Source: CAJBVG01 sp044337515
Lineage (GTDB): Bacteria > Bacteroidota > Bacteroidia > Sphingobacteriales > Sphingobacteriaceae
Assembly: GCA_044337515.1 (NCBI GenBank)
Contig: JBIINK010000008.1
Location: 1 to 64,000, forward strand
DNA: 64,000 nt
Direction of reading: 5' to 3'
Below, piece by piece: positions 8,189-16,767 of this stretch (its first letter is position 1; every line of letters starts with the position of its first letter). Under the pieces are notes generated by a model. That model was not told the DNA's origin. It did not search any database and worked only from the letters and a program-made list of their open reading frames with translations. The translations under genes were made by a program, and so were the position numbers.

Positions 8189-8521
8189 ATGAGCAGTAGA
8201 AAATCTTACATTATCGCCCTCTTTTCGTCAATCTTCCTTGTGAAGGTTTCGTTGTGCGTTGCTACGCTCTGTTTTCAAAGTAACGATAATCGTATCATGA
8301 ATTCATTGATTATGCAAGTAGAAATTGAGCATGATGATCATTCGAACGAAAATACAAAAGAAGTTTTTGCAAAAGAATCGAAATACACCAAACAGATTAT
8401 CCTCGATACATTTAATGCTCAGCATTATGAGTCGACTATCAATAAGTTTTTAGGTTTCTCGAACCTATATCCTATCAATTCTATCTATTCTAAAATTGTA
8501 ACTCCGCCTCCGGAAGCGTAA
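8189..8521 (+). CDS. Small secreted or membrane-anchored hypothetical protein
   Basis: A 110-residue protein starting MSSRKSYIIALFSSIFL. An in-frame ATG at 7991 would only add translation of repeat DNA. The true start is supported by the promoter that ends 6 nt upstream. The N-terminal hydrophobic segment (about residues 7-26) is a signal peptide or single membrane anchor. The rest is charged (EIEHDDHSNENTKEV) with a proline-rich end TPPPEA. No family was recognised. It precedes the SulP transporter by about 140 nt, but repeats separate them and a functional link is not shown. Confidence 0.55.
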   Translation: MSSRKSYIIALFSSIFLVKVSLCVATLCFQSNDNRIMNSLIMQVEIEHDDHSNENTKEVFAKESKYTKQIILDTFNAQHYESTINKFLGFSNLYPINSIYSKIVTPPPEA

Positions 8522-8629
8522 ACTAAAGTAAAAAGTACATTGTATTAGGTATTAAGTAAATAACTGTAAGGACCGACTGCAATCTGCAAAACATCATTTT
8601 CTAATGTCTTTAAAAAAGTCTTGGAAATT

Positions 8630-8662
8630 CATAATTCATAATTCATAATTCAAAATTCATTT
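8630..8662. repeat. Heptamer tandem array (ATTCATA family)
   Basis: Four to five ATTCATA/ATTCAAA units sit directly before the SulP start codon. Confidence 0.75.
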
Positions 8663-8664
8663 TA

Positions 8665-10215
8665 ATGAATAAGTATTTCTTATTGAAGAACTTGCAGCGT
8701 GATATCCCTGCAAGTATCGTCGTGTTTTTAGTAGCGCTTCCATTGTGTTTAGGAATTGCGCTTGCCTCGGGAGCTCCTTTGTTTGCTGGTATTATCACTG
8801 GTATATTAGGTGGTATTATCACTGCATCCATTAGTGGTTCTCAATTATCGGTATCTGGTCCGGCAGCGGGTTTAACGGTTATCGTGTTAACTTCTATTGC
8901 TACACTGGGTAGTTTCCCTTTGTTTTTAGCAGCAGTAGTTTTAGCAGGTATATTCCAAATTATATTAGGCTTAGTAAAAGCAGGTACGATAGGCAATTAT
9001 TTCCCATCATCAGTAATTGAAGGGATGCTTGCAGCCATTGGTGTTATTTTGATTTTAAAACAAATCCCTCATGCCGTTGGCTATGATAAAGATTACCAAG
9101 GTGATTTTGATTTCTTCCAACCCGATAATGAAAATACGATAAGTTCATTGTTTTCTGCTTTTGAGTTTTTGAATTTTGGTGCAGTAATCATCAGTGTATT
9201 GTCGGTGTTGATTTTAATATTTTGGCCAAAAATAAAAAAGTTATCAGCAGTGCCTTCTGCTTTATTAGTAGTGGTAATTGGCATTATATTAGGTCAAGTA
9301 TTTAATGGCACTTCGCTTGCGCTACAAGCCGACCAGCGTGTTCAGATTCCAATTGTACAATCGGCTGCAGAGTTTTTCGGACTATTTGTTTCTCCAGATT
9401 TTTCGCAATTGTTTACCAATAAACAGGTATGGACTGTTGCATTTACTATTGCAGTGGTGGCGAGTTTAGAAACACTGTTGAGCTTAGAAGCAGTAGATAA
9501 ATTAGACCCTATTAAACGAGTGTCGCCAACTAACAGAGAGTTAATTGCTCAAGGTATTGGAAATACAATTTCTGGTATGTTAGGCGGTTTACCAATGACA
9601 TCTGTTATTGTTCGTTCATCGGCGAATGTTGGAGCAGGAGCACGCACTAAAATGAGTAGTATTTTTCATGGTGTTTGGTTATTAGTGGCATTGGTGTTTA
9701 TTCCAAATGTGATTAATTACATTCCACTTTCGGCTCTAGCAGCCATCTTATTAATGACAGGTTATAAGCTAGCAAAACCAAGCTTAATCAAGAAAATGTG
9801 GCACTTGGGTTGGGATCAATTTATACCCTTTATGGTTACATTAATTGCTGTTGTATTTACTGATTTACTAATTGGAGTTGGTATCGGTATGGCAGTTGGT
9901 ATATTATATATTTTACGTACCAATATGCGAAATCCTTTCTTCTTTAAATTAGATAAAAGTACAGGATTAGAAAAGGTCTACCGACTAGAACTCGCACAAG
10001 AAGTTTCGTTCTTGAACAAGGGAGCTGTACAATATGCATTTACTCATCTTCCCGAAAATTCAACCGTAATTATTGATGGTACTCTAGCGAGATATATTGA
10101 TCATGATGTACTTGAAATTATTCATAACTTCAAGGAAAACGCTTACACAAAAAACATTAAAGTTAACCTCATAGAAATAAAAGATAAATATGAGATAGCG
10201 AAATTCACCATTTAA
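8665..10215 (+). CDS. SulP family anion transporter (probable bicarbonate transporter)
   Basis: A 516-residue inner-membrane protein of the SLC26/SulP family. It begins with the conserved RDIPASIVVFLVALPLCLGIALASG. The transmembrane core (UraA-like 14-helix fold) shows SISGSQLSVSGPAAGLTVIV, ASLETLLSLEAVDKLDP and GMLGGLPMTSVIVRSSANVGAGARTK. A STAS-like cytoplasmic domain follows at about residues 440-516 (AFTHLPENSTVIIDGTLARYIDHD). It is followed after 36 nt by a beta-carbonic anhydrase. The same pairing, or fusion, is known for SulP bicarbonate transporters. Substrate (HCO3-) is therefore inferred from context; sulfate or another anion remains possible. Confidence 0.9.
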   Translation: MNKYFLLKNLQRDIPASIVVFLVALPLCLGIALASGAPLFAGIITGILGGIITASISGSQLSVSGPAAGLTVIVLTSIATLGSFPLFLAAVVLAGIFQIILGLVKAGTIGNYFPSSVIEGMLAAIGVILILKQIPHAVGYDKDYQGDFDFFQPDNENTISSLFSAFEFLNFGAVIISVLSVLILIFWPKIKKLSAVPSALLVVVIGIILGQVFNGTSLALQADQRVQIPIVQSAAEFFGLFVSPDFSQLFTNKQVWTVAFTIAVVASLETLLSLEAVDKLDPIKRVSPTNRELIAQGIGNTISGMLGGLPMTSVIVRSSANVGAGARTKMSSIFHGVWLLVALVFIPNVINYIPLSALAAILLMTGYKLAKPSLIKKMWHLGWDQFIPFMVTLIAVVFTDLLIGVGIGMAVGILYILRTNMRNPFFFKLDKSTGLEKVYRLELAQEVSFLNKGAVQYAFTHLPENSTVIIDGTLARYIDHDVLEIIHNFKENAYTKNIKVNLIEIKDKYEIAKFTI

Positions 10216-10251
10216 AACTTAAAACTTACAACTTAAAATTTACAACTTATA
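10216..10251. repeat. Heptamer tandem array (AACTTAA family)
   Basis: Units AACTTAA, AACTTAC, AACTTAA, AATTTAC, AACTTAT fill the whole gap between the SulP and carbonic anhydrase genes. Confidence 0.75.
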
Positions 10252-10896
10252 ATGGAGCATAATCACATATTAAACTACAACGACCTTTTAGAAGGCAACC
10301 GCAAATGGGTAGAGGAGACATTAGAAATGGATCCCCAATATTTTGAAAAATTAGCAAAAGGTCAAACACCTCCAGTACTTTGGATTGGTTGCTCCGATAG
10401 TCGAGTGCCTGCAAACCAAGTAACTGGAACACTTCCAGGCGAAGTGTTTGTTCACCGTAATATTGCCAATGTGGTTAGCCACACTGACCTGAACTTATTG
10501 AGTGTAATGGACTTTGCCGTAAACGTTTTGAAAGTTAGGTACATCATTGTTGCAGGGCATTATAAATGCGGGGGTATAGCCGCGGCATTAACGAGTAAGC
10601 AATTTGGAGTAATCGATAATTGGTTGCGCCACATTAAAGATGTTTATCGATTGCACAAAGCAGAGATCGATGCAATTGAAGATAAGCAAGAAAAAGAAAA
10701 TCGTTTAGTAGAATTAAACGTAGTGGAAGGGGTGTTTAATGTTTGTAAAACTACCATCGTTCAAAACGCTTGGGAGTCCGGACAAGAACTTTCTGTGCAC
10801 GGATGGGTGATTGATATTAATACCGGTTTAGTGAAAGACCAACACGTGTCGATATCAGATAATGATTCGATGGATGAGGTGTATCAGATGAACTAG
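10252..10896 (+). CDS. Beta-class carbonic anhydrase
   Basis: A 214-residue cytosolic zinc enzyme. Zinc ligands Cys47, His103 and Cys106 and the Asp49-Arg51 dyad are in CSDSRVPANQ and AGHYKCGGI. The segment EVFVHRNIANVV is characteristic of the family. It interconverts CO2 and bicarbonate. Lying directly downstream of the SulP transporter, it probably acts with it in bicarbonate uptake or pH and CO2 homeostasis, for example supplying the biotin-dependent carboxylase encoded nearby. That last link is inference. It converges on the P5C dehydrogenase gene with a bidirectional terminator between them. Confidence 0.95.
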   Translation: MEHNHILNYNDLLEGNRKWVEETLEMDPQYFEKLAKGQTPPVLWIGCSDSRVPANQVTGTLPGEVFVHRNIANVVSHTDLNLLSVMDFAVNVLKVRYIIVAGHYKCGGIAAALTSKQFGVIDNWLRHIKDVYRLHKAEIDAIEDKQEKENRLVELNVVEGVFNVCKTTIVQNAWESGQELSVHGWVIDINTGLVKDQHVSISDNDSMDEVYQMN

Positions 10897-11045
10897 TAGT
10901 GGGTAATGGGTAATGGGTATTGGGTATAATATTGTATGATACTTATTACTCATTTCCTATTGCCGATATATAAAAAAAGCCCTAAGTGTTCATTAGGGCT
11001 ATTATATTTTTACTCATTACTCACTACCCAATACTCACTACCCTA
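10893..11045. repeat. Inverted GTAGTGA-family arrays flanking a terminator
   Basis: A left arm of 7-nt units (about 10894-10928) and a right arm (about 11012-11045) are complementary at roughly 25 of 31 positions. They bracket an ordinary bidirectional terminator. Both arms touch or overlap the ends of the convergent flanking genes. Confidence 0.8.
10971..11011. terminator. Bidirectional rho-independent terminator
   Basis: Arms AGCCCTAA (10978-10985) and TTAGGGCT (10993-11000) surround a 7-nt loop. A-run on the left and T-rich run on the right serve both convergent genes. Confidence 0.85.
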
Positions 11046-12663
11046 AAAAAGGATAACGGTAATCCTTTGCAGGGTCGAATGTTTCTTTAATGGTACGTGG
11101 AGAAACCCAACGCAATAGGTTAATCATAGATCCTGCTTTATCGTTTGTTCCAGAACCTCTAGCACCACCGAATGGTTGTTGCCCAACTACAGCTCCAGTA
11201 CATTTATCGTTGATGTAAAAGTTACCTGCTGCATTTTCTAATTTCTTAGTGGCAAGTGTAATGGCATAACGATCTTGTGCAATAATTGCTCCTGTTAAGG
11301 CGTATATCGATGTTGTATCTACAACGTCTAATGTCTCTTCGAATTTTGCATCATCAAATACATGAACGGTTAATACTGGTCCGAATAATTCTTCGCACAT
11401 CGTCACGTATTTAGGATCTTTAGCTACAATAACAGTAGGTTCAATGAAGTATCCTTTAGATTTATCGTAATTACCACCTGCAACAATTTCTACTGAAGAA
11501 TCTTTTTTAGCTGCATCAATATAAGAAGCTAATTTATCGAATGATTTTTCATCGATAACTGCATTGATGTAATTTTCGAAATTCTCTGTACCACCCATTT
11601 TAAAGGTCGCCATGTCTTTCTGCATTCTATCTTTTATGGCTGGCCATAATTTAGCAGAAATGTAAATTCTAGAAGCTGCAGAACATTTTTGTCCTTGGTA
11701 TTCGAAAGCACCACGCATAATAGCAACACTTGCTACATCAACATCAGCTGATTCGTGAACGACAATAAAATCTTTACCACCTGTTTCCCCAACAATGCGA
11801 GGGTAGGTTTTAAATTTATGAATGTTATTACCTATTGTTTTCCAAATGCCTTGGAAAACTGAAGTAGAACCGGTGAAGTGAATACCTGCAAAATCTGGGT
11901 GAGAGAAGATGACATCTCCTGCATCTGGTCCAGATACGTATACTAAGTTAATAACACCAGCAGGAACACCTGCTTCGCGGAATATTTCCATTAATACGTT
12001 TGCCGAATAAATTTGAGTGTTTGAAGGTTTCCAAACCACTACGTTACCCATCATGGCAGCTGATGTAGGTAAGTTACCTGCAATCGCTGTAAAGTTGAAA
12101 GGAGTTAATGCGAACACGAATCCTTCTAATGGGCGTTGTTCAATTCTGTTCCAAATGCCTTTTGATGAACCTACTTGTTGAGCGTAGATTTCAGACATGT
12201 ATTGCACGTTGTATCTTAAGAAATCGATGATTTCGCAAGCCGAATCAATTTCTGCTTGGAAAGCATTTTTTGATTGCCCTAGCATCGTAGCTGCATTTAA
12301 TTTATAGCGGTAGGGGCCAGCAATTAATTCAGCAGCTTTTAAAAAGATAGCAGCACGTTGCTCCCAAGGCATATTTGCCCAGTCGGCTTTTGCTTTTAAG
12401 GCAGCATTAATGGCTGCTTCAATATGAGATTTATCGCCTTGGTGATAATGCCCAAGGGTATGTTGATGATCGTGTGGGGGATGTATAGAAACGGTTTTGC
12501 CAGATCTAACTTCTTCACCACCGATATACATCGGAATATCTAATGTTTTTGCACGTGCTTCAGCAATTGCTGCTTTTAACAATTCACGCTCTTTAGAGCC
12601 TGGTGCATAGTTTAATATAGGTTCGTTTACGGGTGTAGGTACTACAAAAAATCCTGTTGACAT
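11038..12663 (-). CDS. pruA: L-glutamate gamma-semialdehyde (delta-1-pyrroline-5-carboxylate) dehydrogenase
   Basis: A 541-residue cytosolic aldehyde dehydrogenase. Landmarks are IHFTGSTSVF (NAD binding, near 262), GETGGKDF (catalytic Glu293) and GQKCSAASR (catalytic Cys327). The C-terminal QPFGGARGSGTNDKAG distinguishes the ALDH4/RocA-type P5C dehydrogenases. It oxidises glutamate semialdehyde to glutamate in proline and arginine catabolism. It is a stand-alone enzyme, not fused to proline dehydrogenase, and no putA/putB partner is adjacent. A minus-strand TATATTTG promoter lies 23 nt upstream of the start. Confidence 0.94.
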   Translation of the reverse strand: MSTGFFVVPTPVNEPILNYAPGSKERELLKAAIAEARAKTLDIPMYIGGEEVRSGKTVSIHPPHDHQHTLGHYHQGDKSHIEAAINAALKAKADWANMPWEQRAAIFLKAAELIAGPYRYKLNAATMLGQSKNAFQAEIDSACEIIDFLRYNVQYMSEIYAQQVGSSKGIWNRIEQRPLEGFVFALTPFNFTAIAGNLPTSAAMMGNVVVWKPSNTQIYSANVLMEIFREAGVPAGVINLVYVSGPDAGDVIFSHPDFAGIHFTGSTSVFQGIWKTIGNNIHKFKTYPRIVGETGGKDFIVVHESADVDVASVAIMRGAFEYQGQKCSAASRIYISAKLWPAIKDRMQKDMATFKMGGTENFENYINAVIDEKSFDKLASYIDAAKKDSSVEIVAGGNYDKSKGYFIEPTVIVAKDPKYVTMCEELFGPVLTVHVFDDAKFEETLDVVDTTSIYALTGAIIAQDRYAITLATKKLENAAGNFYINDKCTGAVVGQQPFGGARGSGTNDKAGSMINLLRWVSPRTIKETFDPAKDYRYPFLG

Positions 12664-12685
12664 AGTGTTTGTTTATTAAGAAATG

Positions 12686-12693
12686 CAAATATA
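12686..12693 (-). promoter_or_regulatory. -7 promoter element for pruA
   Basis: TATATTTG on the minus strand (TAnnTTTG consensus), 23 nt upstream of the pruA ATG. Confidence 0.65.
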
Positions 12694-12720
12694 CAGAACT
12701 ATACCCAAATTAGCATATCA

Positions 12721-13010
12721 GCATCCCGAAAGCTATCGCGATCCGATTCTACAACGATGGTAGAAACTTTTGTAAGTAGAGCCCTCCGGGCTCAAGGCAC
12801 GAGAGTGCAAGCTTGTCACCACGAGGACTTCGTCCTCTTCTGCCTCGTTTTAAAACGAGGCAGTTATTGAGTATAACACTTCGTGTAAATACATTTTCCA
12901 ATGCTTGCCTCGGCGTAAGACGAGGTTCAAATTCGCACATTGATACCTCGTCTTAAACTGAGGCAGGCATTAACATATTATCCCATTAACATATTAACAT
13001 ATTATTTGTA
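12721..13010. repeat. Cluster of short palindromes plus octamer array
   Basis: The gap before lpxK has no credible gene. Hairpins in order: GAGCCC/GGGCTC (12779-12793); GCAC/GTGC with GAGA loop (12798-12809); GAGGAC/GTCCTC with TTC loop (12823-12837); a perfect 22-nt palindrome with arm TGCCTCGTTTT (12841-12862); a CCTCG/CGAGG element (12905-12926) and its inverted copy (12946-12970). TTAACATA/TTATCCCA octamers (12970-13005) run up to the lpxK promoter region. Confidence 0.8.
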
Positions 13011-13020
13011 GCTTAGTACT

Positions 13021-14094
13021 ATGAATTTCCTGCGCAAGATCAGTCTTCCGTTCGCTTTGCTCTATTGGCTCATCATAGTTTTGAGAAATAAGCTCTATGA
13101 TTGGCAATTATTAAATTCAAGGTCATTTAAAGTGCCAACCATTAGCGTAGGTAACATCAATGTGGGTGGTACGGGTAAAAGCCCAACCGTAGAATACCTA
13201 ATTCGTTTATTAAAAGATGATTTCAAAATAAGTACTCTAAGTCGTGGTTATGGCAGAAAAACTTCAGGATTTATCGAAGCCAGTGCTTTGTCTTCACCAG
13301 AAGAAATAGGCGATGAACCTACTCAGTTTAAGCAAAAGTTTAATGAGGTAAATGTGGTGGTTGATGAAAACCGAACTCGTGCTTTGGAGAAATTAGAGAA
13401 TGATTACGATGCAGTTATTTTAGATGATGCGTTCCAACATCGTAAAGTGAAAGTAGGACTGCAAATTTTATTGTTCGATTATAACAAAGTATTTAACAAG
13501 GATTGGATGTTACCCTTCGGTAATTTAAGAGAACCAGTTTCAGGATTGAATCGTGCCGATATTATTTTAATTACGAAAACTCCAAAAATATTTTCTCCGA
13601 TGGAACGTCGAAGAGTAGAGTCTCATTTGCCGAATACATTAAATATACCAGTCGTTTATTCTTTTTTATCTTACGGCGATTTTAAGCCATTGCATCAATC
13701 GTTTGAATCGCGTTCATTAAGTCAATGTGATAAGAAAACGCAAGTGGTGCTCGTTACTGGTATTGCAGATGCAACCTTACTCATCAATTATTTAGAATTA
13801 CATAAGTTGAAAATTGTTAAGCATTTCAATTATCCCGATCATTATAATTATCAAGTAAATGATATGGATAAATGGGCTGAAGAATTTGCTTCATTGCAGG
13901 GTGATAAAATTATCATTACAACAGAAAAAGATGCGATGCGTTTATTGCATCCTAAATTCGAAAATAAATTAAAACAATTGCCGATGTATTATTTACCGAT
14001 AGAATCGGATATACACGAAAAAGATAAAGAGTGGTTTGATAATAAAGTGAAAGATTATGTTAGAACAAGCAAAAAACACAACGGAGTACATTAA
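13021..14094 (+). CDS. lpxK: Tetraacyldisaccharide 4'-kinase
   Basis: A 357-residue inner-membrane-associated kinase that phosphorylates the 4' position of the lipid A disaccharide precursor. The N-terminal membrane-anchoring helix (about residues 8-22) is followed by the P-loop VGNINVGGTGKSPTVEYL near 43-60. LSRGYGRKT, GDEPTQF and the D-DAFQHR motif (VILDDAFQHRKV) are also present. The length is normal for LpxK. A TAnnTTTG-like element with one extra base (TA-TTA-TTTG) precedes the start. The 3' end overlaps the nucleoside phosphorylase gene by 38 nt in another frame. Confidence 0.94.
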   Translation: MNFLRKISLPFALLYWLIIVLRNKLYDWQLLNSRSFKVPTISVGNINVGGTGKSPTVEYLIRLLKDDFKISTLSRGYGRKTSGFIEASALSSPEEIGDEPTQFKQKFNEVNVVVDENRTRALEKLENDYDAVILDDAFQHRKVKVGLQILLFDYNKVFNKDWMLPFGNLREPVSGLNRADIILITKTPKIFSPMERRRVESHLPNTLNIPVVYSFLSYGDFKPLHQSFESRSLSQCDKKTQVVLVTGIADATLLINYLELHKLKIVKHFNYPDHYNYQVNDMDKWAEEFASLQGDKIIITTEKDAMRLLHPKFENKLKQLPMYYLPIESDIHEKDKEWFDNKVKDYVRTSKKHNGVH

Positions 14095-14872
14095 AAGAAT
14101 TATAGGCGATTTTCAGCCCGACTATGGAATTATATTAGGTACAGGATTAGGTGGATTAGTAACAGAGATTGACGTGAAATACGAATTGTTGTATTCCATG
14201 ATTCCAGATTTCCCAATTGCAACAGTAGAATTTCATACCGGAAAATTAATTTTTGGAGAATTAGGTGGTAGAAAAGTGATGGCGATGTCGGGTCGTTTTC
14301 ATTATTACGAAGGGTACAGTATGCAAGAAATTACGTTCCCGATTCGTGTGATGAAAATATTAGGCGTTCAACGCGTATTCATTTCGAATGCTTGTGGATG
14401 TTTAAATCCAGATTACCGAAAAGGTGATTTAATGATTTTAGAAGATCATATTAATCTGCAAGGCGATAATCCATTACGTGGACGCAATTATGATGTGTTT
14501 GGTCCTCGTTTCCCAGATATGAGTGCACCTTATGATGCAGAAATGATTACCAAAGCAAAAGCCATTGCCGATAAAAACAATATTAGAACACATATTGGTA
14601 CTTATGTAAGTGTGATGGGCCCTAACTTGGAAACCCGTGCAGAATATAAGTTCTTACGAATTATTGGTGGTGATGTTGTGGGCATGTCGACCGTTCCTGA
14701 AGTAATTGTTGCGAACCACATGAGTATGCCTGTATTTGCAATATCGGTTATTACTGATGAGGGATTCCCTGAAACATTAAAGCCAGTGTCGATTCCAGAA
14801 ATTGTAGCAGTTGCACAAGCAGCAGAACCTAAGCTTACATTTATATTGAAAGAATTAATTGCTAATCTGTAA
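14057..14872 (+). CDS. punA: Purine-nucleoside phosphorylase (PNP-I)
   Basis: A 271-residue cytosolic enzyme of the trimeric PNP/MTAP family. GIILGTGLGGLVTEI (phosphate loop), VEFHTGKL, MSGRFHYYEGYSMQEITFPIRV, VFISNACGCLNP and GPNLETRAEYKFLR are the family landmarks. MSTVPEVIVANHMSMPV supplies the purine site. It cleaves inosine and guanosine with phosphate. The ATG lies inside the 3' end of lpxK (38-nt overlap), implying translational coupling. The overlap is longer than usual, but the N-terminus MLEQAKNTTEYIK aligns with a normal PNP start. Confidence 0.93.
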   Translation: MLEQAKNTTEYIKRIIGDFQPDYGIILGTGLGGLVTEIDVKYELLYSMIPDFPIATVEFHTGKLIFGELGGRKVMAMSGRFHYYEGYSMQEITFPIRVMKILGVQRVFISNACGCLNPDYRKGDLMILEDHINLQGDNPLRGRNYDVFGPRFPDMSAPYDAEMITKAKAIADKNNIRTHIGTYVSVMGPNLETRAEYKFLRIIGGDVVGMSTVPEVIVANHMSMPVFAISVITDEGFPETLKPVSIPEIVAVAQAAEPKLTFILKELIANL

Positions 14873-14881
14873 TTTAGCCGC

Positions 14882-16750
14882 GTGAATCGAGTACTGTTAT
14901 TTCTTTCCTTTTGTCTGTTTTCATTTGGGGCCAAGGCCATTGTTGCTGATAGCTCAAAGGTGATTTACTCTTCGAGTGGAGTGCATTGGCTAAAACTTGC
15001 CGATACGCATGCCGATACCTTAACCTTTCATGGGCTTGATACCACTGCGAATAGTTTTCAGATTTTCAATCCCATACATACTAACATCAATGATAATGCT
15101 AGAATCTATTTAGGCAATTTAGGATTAGCAACCACTTCATTGATTTTTCAAGATCAAAGGAAATGGGGTTTTGATATGGGTCGTCATTCATTTGATCCGT
15201 ACTTAAAACAAATAGATGATTTGAAATTCTATCGTACCTTAAGTCCTCATACCAATCTGTATTACATTTGGAATAGAAAGAAAGAGCAATTATTCTCTTT
15301 TAGCTTCGCTCAAAATATTGGTCCGAGGGTGAACTATGCTTTTAACTTTACACGTTTGGTTTCGGTAGGCGATTATGCTCGACAAGAAGCTGATCATTTG
15401 AATTATGATTTATCAACTTGGTATACTTCGAAAAACAGGAAGTACCAGGCTTTCGCTGCCATCATTAATAGTAGTTTAGTGCTACAAGAAAATGGTGGTT
15501 TAAAAAACGATTCTATATTCAGAGTAGCATCCGCAATAAATTCCGAATTCGAACCTGTGTATTTAAATAATGCATCAAATAGAATCGATGATAAACATTA
15601 TTTCTTAAAACAAACCTATGCATTTGGTCCATCGGAAGTGATTAAATTGGACACGCAAAGTATTACTAGAATTCGCCCTAGGTTACGTTTGTTTCATGAA
15701 ATACGTTATAATAATCGTAAAGACCAATACTTGGAAACCCCAATTGATACTGGTGTTTATGCGAATATATATTTGGATTCTACCAATACTGGTGATGTGT
15801 ATCAAGTAAAAAACTTTCAAACCAGATTAGGGTTAGAATTGTATTCAGTATCTCAAAAATCAAATCGATTAAATACAACTATTGCATACCTACGTTACGA
15901 TAATATTTTATACAACGGAAATATCTATGCAGGTTTATCAATTGCTGCAGAGGAGACTTACCAGTTATCTAAACGAACAGAAATTTTAGCAAAAGTACAG
16001 CAAGGAATTATAATGGATTATTCTAATAATACCATGTTCGATGCCAAAGCGAAATTTTATAGTAAGAATGATTCCTCTAACGTTTCCTTAAGCTATGCGT
16101 TTAGTGATATTGATGTAGATGTGTTTTCAAGATCATTAACTTCTAATCATCATACTTGGTCGAACGGATTTAAAAAAGTTCAACATAATATTTTAAAAGC
16201 GAGTTACGAAAATACGAAACGCAAGTTTGAAGTGAGCGTTTCTTTAGGTAATGTAAACAACAAAGTATATTACGATTCCTTAATGACGCCTCAACAATTG
16301 AAATCATATCAGTATGCACAACTGCAAGTAAAGAAAGCGTTCAAGCTGGGTAAGTTTCATTTGTTAAATCAAATTTATGTGCAACAGAATACGGAGAAAG
16401 AGATTGTGCGATTGCCGTATTTATTTACTTATCAATCTTTATACTTCCAATCATACGTTTTCAAAAAAGCATTGAATCTACGAACTGGTTTCGATGTTCG
16501 TTATTATCCGAAAACGCAATCCTACAATTACGACGCTGCGAGCTCACAGTTCTACTTATCAAACAAAAGCTTTGGTGATTATCCAATCATTGATTTCTTC
16601 TTAACAGCAAGCTTAAAAAGAGCCGTGTTGATGTTGAAAGTTGACCACCTTAACCAAGGATTTTGGAATAAGGGTTATTACATGGTTGAGGGATATCCTT
16701 TACCAGATAGAGTGGTGAAGATTGGATTGAGATGGGCGTTCTACGATTAA
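14882..16750 (+). CDS. Putative porin (Porin_10-like outer-membrane barrel)
   Basis: A 622-residue outer-membrane protein starting with GTG. The start is chosen because MNRVLLFLSFCLFSFGAKA is a clean Sec signal peptide and no ATG serves better. The rest is a long series of amphipathic strands with aromatic belts and an ending (VVKIGLRWAFYD) typical of a barrel's last strand. It resembles the large Bacteroidota putative-porin family. It follows the nucleoside phosphorylase by 9 nt and is probably in the lpxK operon, linking lipid A synthesis and an outer-membrane channel. Substrate unknown. Confidence 0.8.
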   Translation: MNRVLLFLSFCLFSFGAKAIVADSSKVIYSSSGVHWLKLADTHADTLTFHGLDTTANSFQIFNPIHTNINDNARIYLGNLGLATTSLIFQDQRKWGFDMGRHSFDPYLKQIDDLKFYRTLSPHTNLYYIWNRKKEQLFSFSFAQNIGPRVNYAFNFTRLVSVGDYARQEADHLNYDLSTWYTSKNRKYQAFAAIINSSLVLQENGGLKNDSIFRVASAINSEFEPVYLNNASNRIDDKHYFLKQTYAFGPSEVIKLDTQSITRIRPRLRLFHEIRYNNRKDQYLETPIDTGVYANIYLDSTNTGDVYQVKNFQTRLGLELYSVSQKSNRLNTTIAYLRYDNILYNGNIYAGLSIAAEETYQLSKRTEILAKVQQGIIMDYSNNTMFDAKAKFYSKNDSSNVSLSYAFSDIDVDVFSRSLTSNHHTWSNGFKKVQHNILKASYENTKRKFEVSVSLGNVNNKVYYDSLMTPQQLKSYQYAQLQVKKAFKLGKFHLLNQIYVQQNTEKEIVRLPYLFTYQSLYFQSYVFKKALNLRTGFDVRYYPKTQSYNYDAASSQFYLSNKSFGDYPIIDFFLTASLKRAVLMLKVDHLNQGFWNKGYYMVEGYPLPDRVVKIGLRWAFYD

Positions 16751-16767
16751 ATGCGTAGATGCGCAAA

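Noticed and set aside
12749..12940. Open frame on the minus strand in the lpxK upstream gap
   Set aside because: It is a translation of palindromic repeats (CCTCG/CGAGG and others) with no promoter or family resemblance.
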